Source: Dromaius novaehollandiae | Taxonomy: Eukaryota; Chordata; Aves; Casuariiformes; Dromaiidae | Assembly (NCBI RefSeq): GCF_036370855.1 | Contig: NC_088099.1 | Span: forward strand, 92,257,820-92,321,819 | Length of the DNA: 64,000 nucleotides | Direction of reading: 5' to 3' | Made by a program: the position numbers and the translations under genes | Notes under the pieces: generated by a model | Databases searched by the model: none | The model's input: the letters and a program-made list of their open reading frames with translations, nothing else | What the model was told of the DNA's origin: nothing | Shown: piece by piece, positions 45,310 to 56,500 of the stretch | Numbering within the stretch: the stretch's first letter is position 1 | Layout: the number at the start of each line of letters is the position of its first letter

Positions 45310-46640
45310 AACCTCAGATACTTAAAGACCTGGCTGATGAAATCTCAAAGTTATGAGTACTTAGTTGTCTCTGAGACCTGATGGAGGACAATTTGAGTAC
45401 TGACAGTCTGGAGAAGGACAAACAAGCACCTTTAAACCTGGGGGGAAAGGAGAAGCTGGGGAATTAAAGACTGGCCAACTTCATTTCAATTGCCAGAAAA
45501 ATATTGGAGCAAATAATCAAACAGACAACCTTACAGTTGATGATAAAATGAGTGTGCATTAGAAGGCATAGAGCAGACTAATTTGCTTTTCCAGCACAGT
45601 AACCAGTCTTGCAGAAAGCACAGTATCTTGGCTTCAGGGTACCTTTGATGATGTCTCTGATGTCATTCTCATCATAAGTAAGCTGAAAAGCATGGCCTAA
45701 GAGAGATTTATAAGAGTGTGACACAAAGCTGGTTGGAAAACCACAGCGAGAGAGTAATTGGCAACAGCCAAAGTGGAAAGATGCATCATGAACAAAAGGA
45801 TGTGTTTGTGCCAGGCCTGGCACTGCTCGGTGCTGCCGTTAGCGATGCGGATAGCAGCAGAGAAAGTACGCTGGTTTGCTGACCCACCCAGTGGGGTGTG
45901 ACTGGAAGTGTGCTGGAAAGCAGCAGAAAAATAGGATGCAATTCAGATTAGGGACAGGTTTGTACAAGACAGCGCTGCGAAGCAGGAATGATCAACAAAT
46001 CAAGCTGGGCAATCGTTTGGTCGGCAGATAGCTAGGCAGTGCCATGGTTCACAGGCTAACGTGAGAGTACCATGTGCGTGGGACAAAGGCAAATGCTGCC
46101 CTTGGGTATACAAGCAAGAGTATAGCTCGCAAGACATAGACAGAAGTCTTTTTTCCCTCTACTCTGCACTGCTAGAGTTTCAGCTGTAGGTCAGATAGTC
46201 AGTTTTGGGTGAGGCACCCCAAGAAACAGTGTGCTTTAGCTGGACACAGTCCAGAGGGCAGCTCTGGGAGTGACAGGAGGTCTGGGAATGTGACCTATAA
46301 TGAAAGATCAAATGGATTGCAGTTGTGCTGCCTGAAGAAGGAAAGAAGAGTATGTGAATATGTGGGGCATGGCTGCAGTGTGGAAGGGAATTACTGTTCT
46401 CTCTGGCTGTTGGGCAGCAAGGAAATTGCAAACTAGTCATTAGGAAAAGCTTGTAAGTGGTATGGGCAGTGAGGCAAGGGAATAGGCTGTCCGACGACAT
46501 AGTGCAGCTTCCATCCTTCCATATCTTTAAGGACAACCAACCTGTCAAGAACAATGTTGGTATAGTTGATTATACCATAAGTTAGTGTGAGAGAGAGTAA
46601 ATAACTGATTAGGGTCCCTTCCAGATGGTATTCAGATGGA
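45310..46640 (+). mobile_element. ancient CR1-type LINE, reverse transcriptase to 3' UTR
   Basis: Highly diverged copy whose blocks follow the order expected of old CR1 elements over 1.3 kb. It starts with a CTCTGAGACCTGATGGAGGA-like block (about 45370) and a GGGAATTAAAGACTGGCC block (45459-45476), related to the NYRPVS region. Next come ATATTGGAGCAAATAATC, a CTTTGATGATGTCTCTGATG block (about 45646) and CTGGTTGGAAAACC (45729-45742). Then GAGTATAGCTCGCAAGACAT and CCCTCTACTCTGCACTG (46155-46171) appear, followed by a CATTAGGAAAAGCTTGTAAG block and an end near GGTCCCTTCCAG (46613-46624). Many stops and indels. It is clearly older than the copy at 1031-2382. Confidence 0.8.
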
Positions 46641-46644
46641 AAGT

Positions 46645-48275
46645 CTGTGCGTTACATACCATTTGTAGGAGGAAATCATCTATGCATAATATAGAGAGAA
46701 GGCCAAGGGAAGAATCACCTACCACCATGCATTAGCAGGCGCTCTCCTGACCACAGGATACATCCAGTTTGGAAAGGTCTGTCGGAGACTCAAACAAGTC
46801 AAGATCTGTAGGCAGTGAACTCCAGTGGAAAGCATGCGAGCAAACAAGAAATTGAAGTCCTTACCTAATCAAAGGACTCCATGAGCTGGATCTTTAAGAG
46901 AAATAAGGTGTTTTGTGACTCATGATGTAACTGTGGCAGCTGGACATGCCTATGGTTGTCTTTTTTCTTATGCGCATGCCCAAGACAGCTTGTATCTGAA
47001 ACTGGACTTAGAAGGAGGCTGTAGATTTTTTAGTTTGTTTCTAAGGGGATATTGGCAATAAAAATAAATTGAAAATCTGTTTAGTTGTGGGTGATGTGAC
47101 CATAGCCAGTATAGATTGCTCTAATTTATACTCCACCACAATCAGTGAACTGTGCTATAGGAATTATACTTTGGGCCCTAACATTTTCACAAGCTAATGA
47201 GAAGCATTTTATAATTACGTCAAGCATAAGGGAAACATCTCTATAGTTACTTAGTAACTAAGATACTTTGTCAACATAAAAGTGACAGGGTTCTTATTGC
47301 CTCGTTAGTTACTCAGAAAAACTGAACTACTTACAACAGAGGCGTTCAATATATTGCATTTGTAAGGTGGCATTTCAGTGTTACAGCCATGGAAATCAAG
47401 AATCATTAATAACCTAGAGTTCTGCAATGTTTGGATCATGGTGGAGCACTTTTATAAAAAAATAATGCATGCAGGGAACGTGCTTTATATCTGTAAAGTG
47501 TATTTTATTAGATGGACATTAAATTGACTCAGTGCATCAGAGGGCACAGATGCTGTAAAGTTATTGATATTGAACTATGACTTTTTTTAAAGACATATGC
47601 AGTTATGCAGGAACCTGCACTATCAGGTGCATTTGAAGGCCTCCAGGTTTATTCAAGTCAGAGTACAGTTTTTTTCTGGTAAATAGGACAGAAGAAAGAG
47701 TAAAGGTAGTTCATGTAATACCACCTTCCATCTGTGGATTGTGAATTTCTTTGCACGTGACTTGCAAGGGAAAAAAAAATCAATCCCACATTTTTTTCTG
47801 GGCCTGAAAATGAGCGAGTAACAGGCTATAGTCACCATCACACTTTGTGTCGGCCTCAGCTTCTGCTGTTACTTTTTGTGAGTTAGATGTATCCCAGCAG
47901 GTCTCACAGGCAAAGAAAGCATTGCTCAAGAGGCCTGGGCTGGGGACTGCTGCATTAGGCTAGTATTCCTTTGTTTTTCAGAGGATAAGTGAAGTTGCAG
48001 CATCCCGAGAATCAAGGAAATGAAATTTGAGCTACTGAGGAAACAGCTATTTAGGAAGATCCTTTTAAACACTGATGCTGGCATATTTGTGGAAGGTTGG
48101 TTCTTTTTAATGCTTTGTTACTGCTTTTTCATTTATTATATGCAACATTCTCTCTCCCCCCTCTGTTTACTGCACAAAATGAATGAAAGAGATTACCTGT
48201 GACGAGCAATATGGGGAAAGTATGTACGAAAGAGGTGAACCTTTACAGTACGAAATTAACCACAGCATTCAATAT
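46645..48275. other. intergenic, no gene recognised
   Basis: AT-rich sequence with no recognised repeat, gene or RNA. Confidence 0.55.
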
Positions 48276-48279
48276 TCCA

Positions 48280-49000
48280 TAATTGTATTTAATTAGGATA
48301 ATTAATTGTTGCTCTTTTGCATGTGGAATGAAGTGTGCGAAGCCAAGGGCAAAAGATAAGTGGATTGGTAGGGTTGGAAGGAGAACGAGGAGGCAACCAG
48401 ATCTGCTGTAGGCTCATGGATAGGGACACGGCTCTTTAATGAGGAGGGAATAAATCAGAATTGCGTTTGCACAGCCCATCATAACCATACATTCATCATG
48501 CAGATCTGCCATGCTGGGCCTGATCGACAGCTTGCTGTACACGCCATCCTTGATTTTAGTGGCTCCCAAATGAGGTCTCCTGGACACTCATAAAAGTGAG
48601 CGCTGCATTCAGTTGTGTGTCCGTACAGCAGCTCATTGCTTTCGATGGTTGAGGGGGGTCTCCCTTCGTTACATCTCCTTTTAATCAGTCGTGAGCACAG
48701 AGGCTTATGCAAATGAACTGCATTCAAAAGGGGGAAAAGAGGAAACTGTAGCAAAAACAAATGACAAGATGCCCTGCTGCTCTGAATCAACTCCCTTGCT
48801 CTTTCTAAAGTAGGCTGCATAAATATTGATCTTGATGGGATATACCCTACATTCATTTGCACAGACATTATAAATGTGCTTAAGAATGAGAAATCAATCT
48901 TATTTTCCCGCACAGCAAACATGTGCAGCCAAGAATGCACACAGATAATGCAAATTACAGCTCCCAGTCTTGCCACACTGAGTTGGAGAAGGTGTTCTTA
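48280..49000. promoter_or_regulatory. candidate conserved noncoding element with octamer sites
   Basis: Contains two exact octamer sites ATGCAAAT (48707-48714 and 48948-48955), a CATTTGCA near 48854, and a cluster of TAATTA-type homeodomain sites at 48288-48308. An unbroken 165-codon open stretch on the minus strand (48479-48976) has no recognised domain. Octamer plus homeodomain clusters are typical of developmental enhancers, but conservation cannot be measured here. Confidence 0.35.
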
Positions 49001-51830
49001 GGAAACAGATGAGGGAAAGATGTTCTTACCTATTTGTTTATTTTAAGGTATTTTTATTAATGCTTATAAAGACCATTTAAAACATATTCAACTCTCTTTT
49101 CAATTTTAGTTGTAATCTATAAGTTAACTAGTTTTCTGTATCGCACCGTTGAACTTATTCAGGTTACTTTTTTATAACCTGCTCCAAGTTAGTAAAGGTA
49201 TAATCTTAAACATTCATATAAACTTAGGATTCTCTCTCTCATTAGCCTTTTCTATGGTTTAACATTGCAACACTATAATTGGGAAAAATCATATCATTAT
49301 ACTGCAAAAGCAGTAGAATTCCTGCATTAGAAAGCTACTGGGTGGCTTCTGAATCACTAAATGATTAATAATTAATAGGTAATTGTTGGATAATCTGAAT
49401 AGACAATCACAGCATAGGCAATTTATTAATATCTTCTCTGGAGAATACTTTTATTAAAATAATAAAATTTTAACAAGTCCTCCCTCATTATAATCCTATT
49501 GAATTTCTGTTGAGAAATAGTGCAAAGCTGCCCCATCTTGCAATAAATTGTAATGTATTAAAATTAGAGATTCTACCAAGCAAAGTGTATACATGTTCAT
49601 AAAGTAGAAAGTCAGTTATTTTATACACATAGCATGCATGTTATGTGACAGAGATAGTTTTCAGATAGATTTTTAAAGAAAATAATTCAGTTCTTTTTGA
49701 AGTATCTGATTTACCTTGTTTGTGCTACCATTTTGGCCAATTCCTCTGCCAGTTCTATTTGCTCAACTCATTATTTTCAGTTATTTCCAATTTCACACAT
49801 AAATTCTAATTTACACATGCTCTTGGAGCAGTGTTTAAAATGCTTATATTATTGCAAAGAAAGAAATCTTTAAATTAAAAATGCATAGTCTTTTTTCATA
49901 AATGTAACAGTTCAAGGTGATGCAGTAAATAAATGGTATAGGCTTTCAACTGTGAAAAGGTATGTTTAGGACTTGGTGAGGGCAGGAAGAAAAAATGAAC
50001 TGAGTGATCCCTGTTCCTCAAAATCACTTGCCGCTCTCATACAGCTCATCACGGTTGGCCCAGAAATGAAATAATCGTCATGCTGCATTTCAAAGTTGTG
50101 ACTCAGGAGCTAAGGGACATGTCTTTGTGTTTCACAATGCTATTACATATGGAGATGTTCACCTTTACTGTAAGGATGCTGAATGTAGAATTTTACCGTA
50201 CCACAGAATTATGCTTTATTTGCATATTGAAATGTACAGAATTTGATAAATGACAATTTCTCTAGCTGACTAATGATCCTATGTTAAAAGGCTGAATGTT
50301 CTAGAATGGGCAGATATATTATTCTGCATATTATAAAATATGTGTTGTTCAGCTGTAGTTTGATTGTGATTTGTAGCTATACTGCAGAAATAATCCAAAA
50401 AGATAAATTTGCTTACCGATGGTAGCTGTCAAGCTCTACTACACTGAAGAGCAGAAGCACCAGCTTATAGAAAGCAGTGTCTTCCAACAAAACAGTCTCA
50501 GCCAAATAAATGGAGCTTAGAGAATAATGCAATGCTACAGCTGAAATACCGGGATAATTGGGCCTGTAACATCTGCTCAAAAGTAGTGTCACCAAAAATA
50601 AACACTTCTGTGCATGTTGTTATTCCTTGTTAAAGTAGAGTGTAAACATATGACACGACCCAGCACATCAGGGAATTTGGGAATGGAATAATCTTACTAT
50701 CACAAGTACCCTTCCCCTGCCAAGCAAGGAAATTTCCCAACAAAACGCCAATAAACCCATTGTTTAGGCTCATTTCCAACAGAGGTTACAGGAAGGCAAA
50801 AGGGATCATGTACTTAATTAGTCCCTTTGGTAAGGGGTGTTCTTGCATCTGTTTTACAGCTGGAACAAAGGTCTTTGGTTTTGGGTGTTTGCTTGTTTTT
50901 TCCTAATAGTAAAAAGTTGTACTGAATCATTCCTGGAAGGGGATGTGGGCTTTGCTCTTCTGAAAATAGAAAACATTTTTAGTATGTTGCAAAGACTAGT
51001 TTTTCTGAGACAGTGTTCAAGGATATGATTTTCATTTTGTTGCAAATTACTGTTGAGTTTGATTAAACAGAGCCCTTGATTTGCTTATTCTTTTCTGTTG
51101 TGATTTCCACTGTTTTGAAGCTGTGGGAAGTCTATCTGAGCCTCTGTCCAGCAAATCCTCTCGTAAGTACATGCTGCTGGTTTCTCTTCCACAGCATAAA
51201 CATAAGGGACTATTCAATTAAGTTGAAAAGGGATACATTTAAAACTGATAAAAAGGAAATAAATTTTTGCACAACCTGCAATTACTCAGCAGAATCAATT
51301 CCTTCTTGGTATCATCAAAACCAAAAAGGCATCAAAAGAGGACTGGTAACACAGGCATAAAAATAAACAAGAGCTTTTAAGGGATTTACATTCTTGAGCT
51401 TCTGGGGAGAGGCTAACATCCAAGTACTGAAGTTTCAGAAAAAGGCTTCTAAGGCTGCCTATCCTACACTATCTGCCGTCATGCTCCTTGCATCTTTCCT
51501 TGAAGTACACACTAGCCACCGCTTTGCTGCAGGACCCTATCTAGAAGGATCAGTGGGTTTAATCCATTATGGTGTCTTTTATATTCCTAAAAAGCTGTGC
51601 GTAGGAAATCTTACCTTCTTGAATAGACATTTGTATTATCTGAATGTGGCAAACATGAATCTGTATCTATAAATCATTTCTATATCCCAACTCTTGCAAA
51701 AAAGCTGTTGGTTATATATTTCACAATCTGTCATTACGCTTGTTCAATAGTGACTGCATTGACAACAAATTTCTTGTTGTGTGACTCAGGCAGCTAATTG
51801 CAGCCTGTAAAGCCTTGCCACACTTGTTTT
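49001..51830. other. very AT-rich intergenic sequence
   Basis: AT-rich with homeodomain-type core clusters (ATTAATAATTAATAGG at 49364-49379, then TAATTG) and one ATTTGCAT octamer at 50218-50225. No gene, RNA or clear repeat recognised. Some of this could be conserved noncoding sequence. Confidence 0.45.
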
Positions 51831-51835
51831 GTGTG

Positions 51836-51938
51836 TGACAAGGCACTGAGCAGTCTGATCTAACTTTGAAATTAGCCCTCCTCAGAGAAAGATGACCTCC
51901 AGCGATCCGTTCCAACCTAATTTTTTCTACCATTCTGT
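51836..51938 (+). mobile_element. CR1 LINE 3' UTR fragment
   Basis: About 100 bp matching the end of CR1: GATGACCTCCAGCGATCC, TTCCAACCTAA and CCATTCTGTTC at 51930-51940. Flanks show no further CR1 sequence, so it is a short truncated or eroded copy. Confidence 0.7.
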
Positions 51939-51944
51939 TCAAGG

Positions 51945-52870
51945 CCTTGCTGCATGAGGATGTTATATGAAAGCCAATTAAATTCATCCATCTTAAAGCA
52001 CCTTAGCTCTGGTTACCTATCATTCCCACAATTAGGACTACTTCCCCTCTGCAATGGATGCATTCATTTTAAGTTTTGTGTGGTGGCTTTCTCAGTTATG
52101 TGGCTTCCTTCAGTCTCCAGCAACAGCTATGCATTCTCCGTACTTGGATCAGGCCGTCTTTGTACCTGCATGACCTCTGTTGCTCCATAGCCACTCTGGC
52201 TTAATGCGATCATTTCCTTTAAAAGCTGGTCAACAGCCTCTGAGGAGACGAGGAGGGCTGAGGCAGCCGTTCTGGCTGTGGCTTGCTCCATGTTCCTGCA
52301 ACAGCTCCCTCAAGAACTCTTGACTCTGGCTGTTGGTTTTGGAGAGCTACATGCTCAGTCTGATTTGGAAAAGAGTCAGTAGATGCAACCACTTCCTTTT
52401 CAAAGTGATCAAGAGGAGGTATACTTGAAGGTGAATGCTGCATCAAGGCAACAGAGCTCTGGCTAAGGCAGCTGAAGACAAGGCATCGTACACTGGGAAT
52501 TAGATGATATTTTTTGCAAGCAATACCACCATGTGGGGGAATGATGTCGTAAATGGTTTTCCGATGATCGCCTAAGAATCCAGTGAAAGTTTCTTGTATA
52601 CCATAGTATCTCATAAGGAGAAAATGTAAAAGGCCAGCAAAGAATGATACAACACAGAATATTCATCTATTGCATAGAAATCCATGCAGCCCGGCTATCA
52701 CTATGGATATGAGTTCTATCAGCAGCCAGTCTGCAAATGCTGAGGAGATCTCTGTGGCAAAGTCTTATTTGCTACACTATAGAGCAGTTACATGGGGAAA
52801 ACGTCAATACTGTGTGTATGGGAGGGGGCGGGGGGGGATTAAACCTGATTGCCCACTGCCACGGGTACCA
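51945..52870. other. intergenic, no gene recognised
   Basis: The open stretch 52219-52614 on the minus strand has no recognised domain. The area lies just upstream of the transposase fossil and could include decayed parts of the same transposon, but I see no clear protein similarity. Confidence 0.45.
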
Positions 52871-52879
52871 AGCTAGATT

Positions 52880-53590
52880 CTTCTCGACACCTGATTATCT
52901 CTGTGAGAAAAAATATGACCACATGCTCCAGATGACACTTTTGTTAGAAACTTTATGCTTGAAAGCTTTAGTTCCCCACAGTATTTAATTTCAAACCTAC
53001 GATCAGTCCAGGACTAATCTGTTTGGTGTCGCATAGAAATGTGTCAAGTAGTGGAGGCTGAAGTTCATGACGCTATTACGAAAACGGCTTATCAGCATCT
53101 GCTGGCAGCAGAAATGTACCTAAAAATCTAGCTGACTTTCAAAGCATGGCATTTCCCAACTGCACTGGGGCCATTGATGGATTTACACGTGCTTATCACC
53201 TGTCTTCCCAAAGATGCCGGTGAATATTTTAACTACAAAACATGTCTTGATCAGTGGAACAGGTAGGTCACAGGTCCTGAAACTCCTGGAGAGAGTGCTG
53301 TGACAGTGGCCACGCTCCGAGGAATTCAGGCATTTATGTGGCTGGAAAAAATGAGACCTTAATCTGCTCTAGCAGAATTCACTTTACTTTGGAGAACCTG
53401 GCTTACCCTTGTTCTGGCCAGAGTATATGGGTTCAAAGTGGAGCATTCAGCTCTGTTCTTAGTATTTGCAGAACAACAGAGGATGCCTTTGGAAAGCTGA
53501 AAGTAGAATGATGCTGCCTCTGAAATGGGTTGGATGCTAAATGGATATACGTGATTGTACTTTGCTGTGCCCTGTCCAACATCTGCAAAG
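52880..53590 (+). pseudogene. PIF/Harbinger (HARBI1-like) transposase fossil
   Basis: Read across frames, the + strand gives the successive blocks of a Harbinger transposase in the right order and spacing. They are DYLCEKKYDHMLQ (about 52890), TNLFGVA (about 53011-53031), VVEAEVHDAI (about 53048-53078), FPNCTGAIDG (53152-53181) with the first catalytic Asp at 53176-53178, and EYFNYKT near 53220-53240. A HAPRNSGIYV block at 53311-53340 should carry the second Asp but has lost it. TEDAFGKLK (about 53476-53502) has the catalytic Glu position at 53479-53481, and LCCALSNICKG is at the end. Several stops and frameshifts interrupt it, so it cannot encode transposase. No terminal inverted repeats or three-base target duplication were found. 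Confidence 0.8.
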
Positions 53591-53599
53591 GTAAGGAGG

Positions 53600-56500
53600 T
53601 AAATTTTCACTTCAGTGAAATCTGGACATTAAACCTTAGCTGCTTCCCCCTTCCTTTCCTCTCCTTCCGCCCAGTCTTGGGCCAGCTTCTAAACAGACTA
53701 ACAGAAGGCATGGAAGATGGTCTAACAGTGGCCTGGGTTGTGGCATGGGGAGCTATATAATCTATAGGGTACATAATGGCCTCATTTTCCTGGAAGTTTT
53801 CTTTAGATTCATCCATGAAGACCAGGCTCATTCACATTGTTACAGAGTAAATACTAAAAGCATTCTTAATCTTATGTAAGAGCTTGGCAGAGCCCTATGA
53901 CTGTATAATCATAGCCGAAATTGCTAAGCAAGTGAGCAAGGGAGGGGTGGAGATTTTAAGCAGAGGGATTTTCAGTAGGCATGCTCAGGTGCCACTGACA
54001 TGACACATGAGGGCATTTTTACATGCAAGTGCAAGGCTGCTCATGTAGAAGTCAACAGGAATTTTGACACTGTAGTAGCTAAGAAAAAAATCCTAGATTT
54101 AACTCTTTCTACTCTTGTTCATCAAAAAGAGATCAATGTGTTCCCTGCCTATTTCTTGAGAGCCTTAGCTGGTTGCTTGAGAGGTGCTTGGGGAGCTGTA
54201 AATATACCAGTGAGCTATTTTAGTATTAACTTTTAGGTTGAACCTGCCAATATTTTAATTTTATAAGGCTTTATTTTATTAATCTCCTCGGAGGATTTGT
54301 GTGTTTACTTTTAACATGATACATCTTACACGTTCAAGGAATAAAGTGGTTTCTTCAAATGCATAATGTGTGCCCTTGTTTATACTTCTAGTAAATTACG
54401 GTAGATGCAGCCGTTGATAGCACGCTGTACTAGTACAAATCATTAGTAATACATATTTTGAAAGCTTATAATTAACTATGCTATTCTAACATCAGTGCTT
54501 GTTCCATTCACAAATAAATAATGGGTATTTATGTGATAGATTCTTACTCTATTAAAGTAATACCTGCAATTCTTAAGGCGTAGTTCATTGTAATGCAGAG
54601 CATTTCCATTACCAGCTTGGCAGCACAGCTCCAAAGTCATACTGCCACAGTGGAGTGGGCAACAACTGTGCAGAAGTGGCAAATAAAAGTGCGTAGGGGC
54701 ATGAACTTTCTGAGCCAACTCCTGGGTCACTTCAAATGTGCCAGTCACACTATTTAGGGCTATATACTACGTAAAAGCATTGCATCCAAGTCAGTGTGTT
54801 GGTTACAGCTTACCAAAACCACATTAATCCATCTCTATCAATAGTAATGATTGTACCTCAAGGAGTTGTAGGGCTCTAAACCAAAAAGGGCTGAAGAAGC
54901 CATACCAGCATAAAAGATAAAAAGAAATAATTACAAGATTTATACACTTCTGGAAGAGAATCTTTTAGTGCATTAATACCTAACAGGCAATGAACTCTTT
55001 CCCTTTAAAAAATAAACAAAATATGTAGCTCAAGATGGAAGAACAGAAGACAGTAAGAGGATTCATGTATAGTGGCTGCTGAGTCTACTGGCAATTACAA
55101 GGTCTGAGTTTGCAATTAATATCAACACAAATGAAAAACAAAATCTGTAACATATATTGCTTTCACTTTAATGCAGCATTTAACATGACACTAGAATATG
55201 TAACACAAATCTGTAATCAGTCCTGGTAACAAAGCTGGTGTTTCCTCTGGGTGTGCCTTTCAGCCCTATGGTTAACGCAGATTCAGCTGCTCACTACCTT
55301 GAACAGCAACAGAGAAGCTGCTACTTAGTTCTTTACATTGCCTCCTTCACATGTGACAGAAGCAAGAAGTTTGTGCTGGAGATGAAATTCCAAAATTTGC
55401 TAATGAAGCTGCACTTCTAAGCTATTTAATTGCAACACTAACATAATGTTTGTCTCTGTATGTCACAAAGGAAAAGAATTGTGTAATCAAGGACTGTACT
55501 CATCGCAGTGCTGACAACTGCTTAGGAAAACCATACCTCGTGGGGAAATAATGCAGCTCAGCTCCACAAGAAACTGAGATTCAAGTTCAAGTCTTACCCT
55601 CAAACCCTCAGTGCTGGCAAAAACCAGAAGCAGTGCAGGAATGCCTTCTCGGGTGCTAGTGCAAAAGGGTGTGTGTTAGCCAGACAATGCAACGGCAAGA
55701 GTCTGCATCCAGATCCAGCCCGTCAGGTTGGACTAAGCTGGGACAGGATTGTCCTTCAGTGGGAAGAGAGCCTCACTACCTGAAGCTTTGCTTTTAGGAA
55801 CCAGCTTTTGGTTTCTGCTCATTGCCTTGACAGGGATTTCATGTAAAACCATGAAGCGGCTGCCTCTTTTCTCCTATCTATAATATGGAAATAATTACAC
55901 TTAGCCATTTTTGTGAAGCGCTTTTAGGTGTACTGCTGAAGAACATTTAGTAGCGTGGATATTACTTGTATGGAAGTGGTTTTGGAGTCAAAAATATGGA
56001 TTAACCCTTGCTGAAAACTATGCATGGGGCTGTAAATACAGATAACCTTCTAGGCAACACTTCAGAACCTCCATCGTTCCTTAACATTTAAACACAGCAC
56101 AACCTGTTATATAATTTATAGCCTGATTCTACTTCAGGCATCAATTGATGGAAACATCCCAGTTCAGGAATGGTTCTTAATCTTTTGCTCAATCTTAAAC
56201 ACACGTTTAAAACTAAGAATTTCCTTGCGTAAGCACCATCTTAAATGCTTTACTGCACCAAAGGCCTTGCACTTGAAGTACAAATCTACCAATGAACATA
56301 ATATATATATTCTTGTGCTTAAGCTCACAGCTGGAGCAGCAGCCAACATAAACTTTTAGTTTCTTGTTGTCAGCATATCCAATTTGCTCCTAAGTTGTGA
56401 CAGCTGCAGAGATGGACGAAGGGCACAGGTGCATACCTAACATTTTGAAAACTCAAATTCATCATTATTGATAAATCTAAGTATTAGTTTGAGAACAGTT

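Noticed and set aside
52219..52614. 131-codon minus-strand frame beside the Harbinger fossil
   Set aside because: No similarity to the Myb-like partner protein or any domain that I can recognise.
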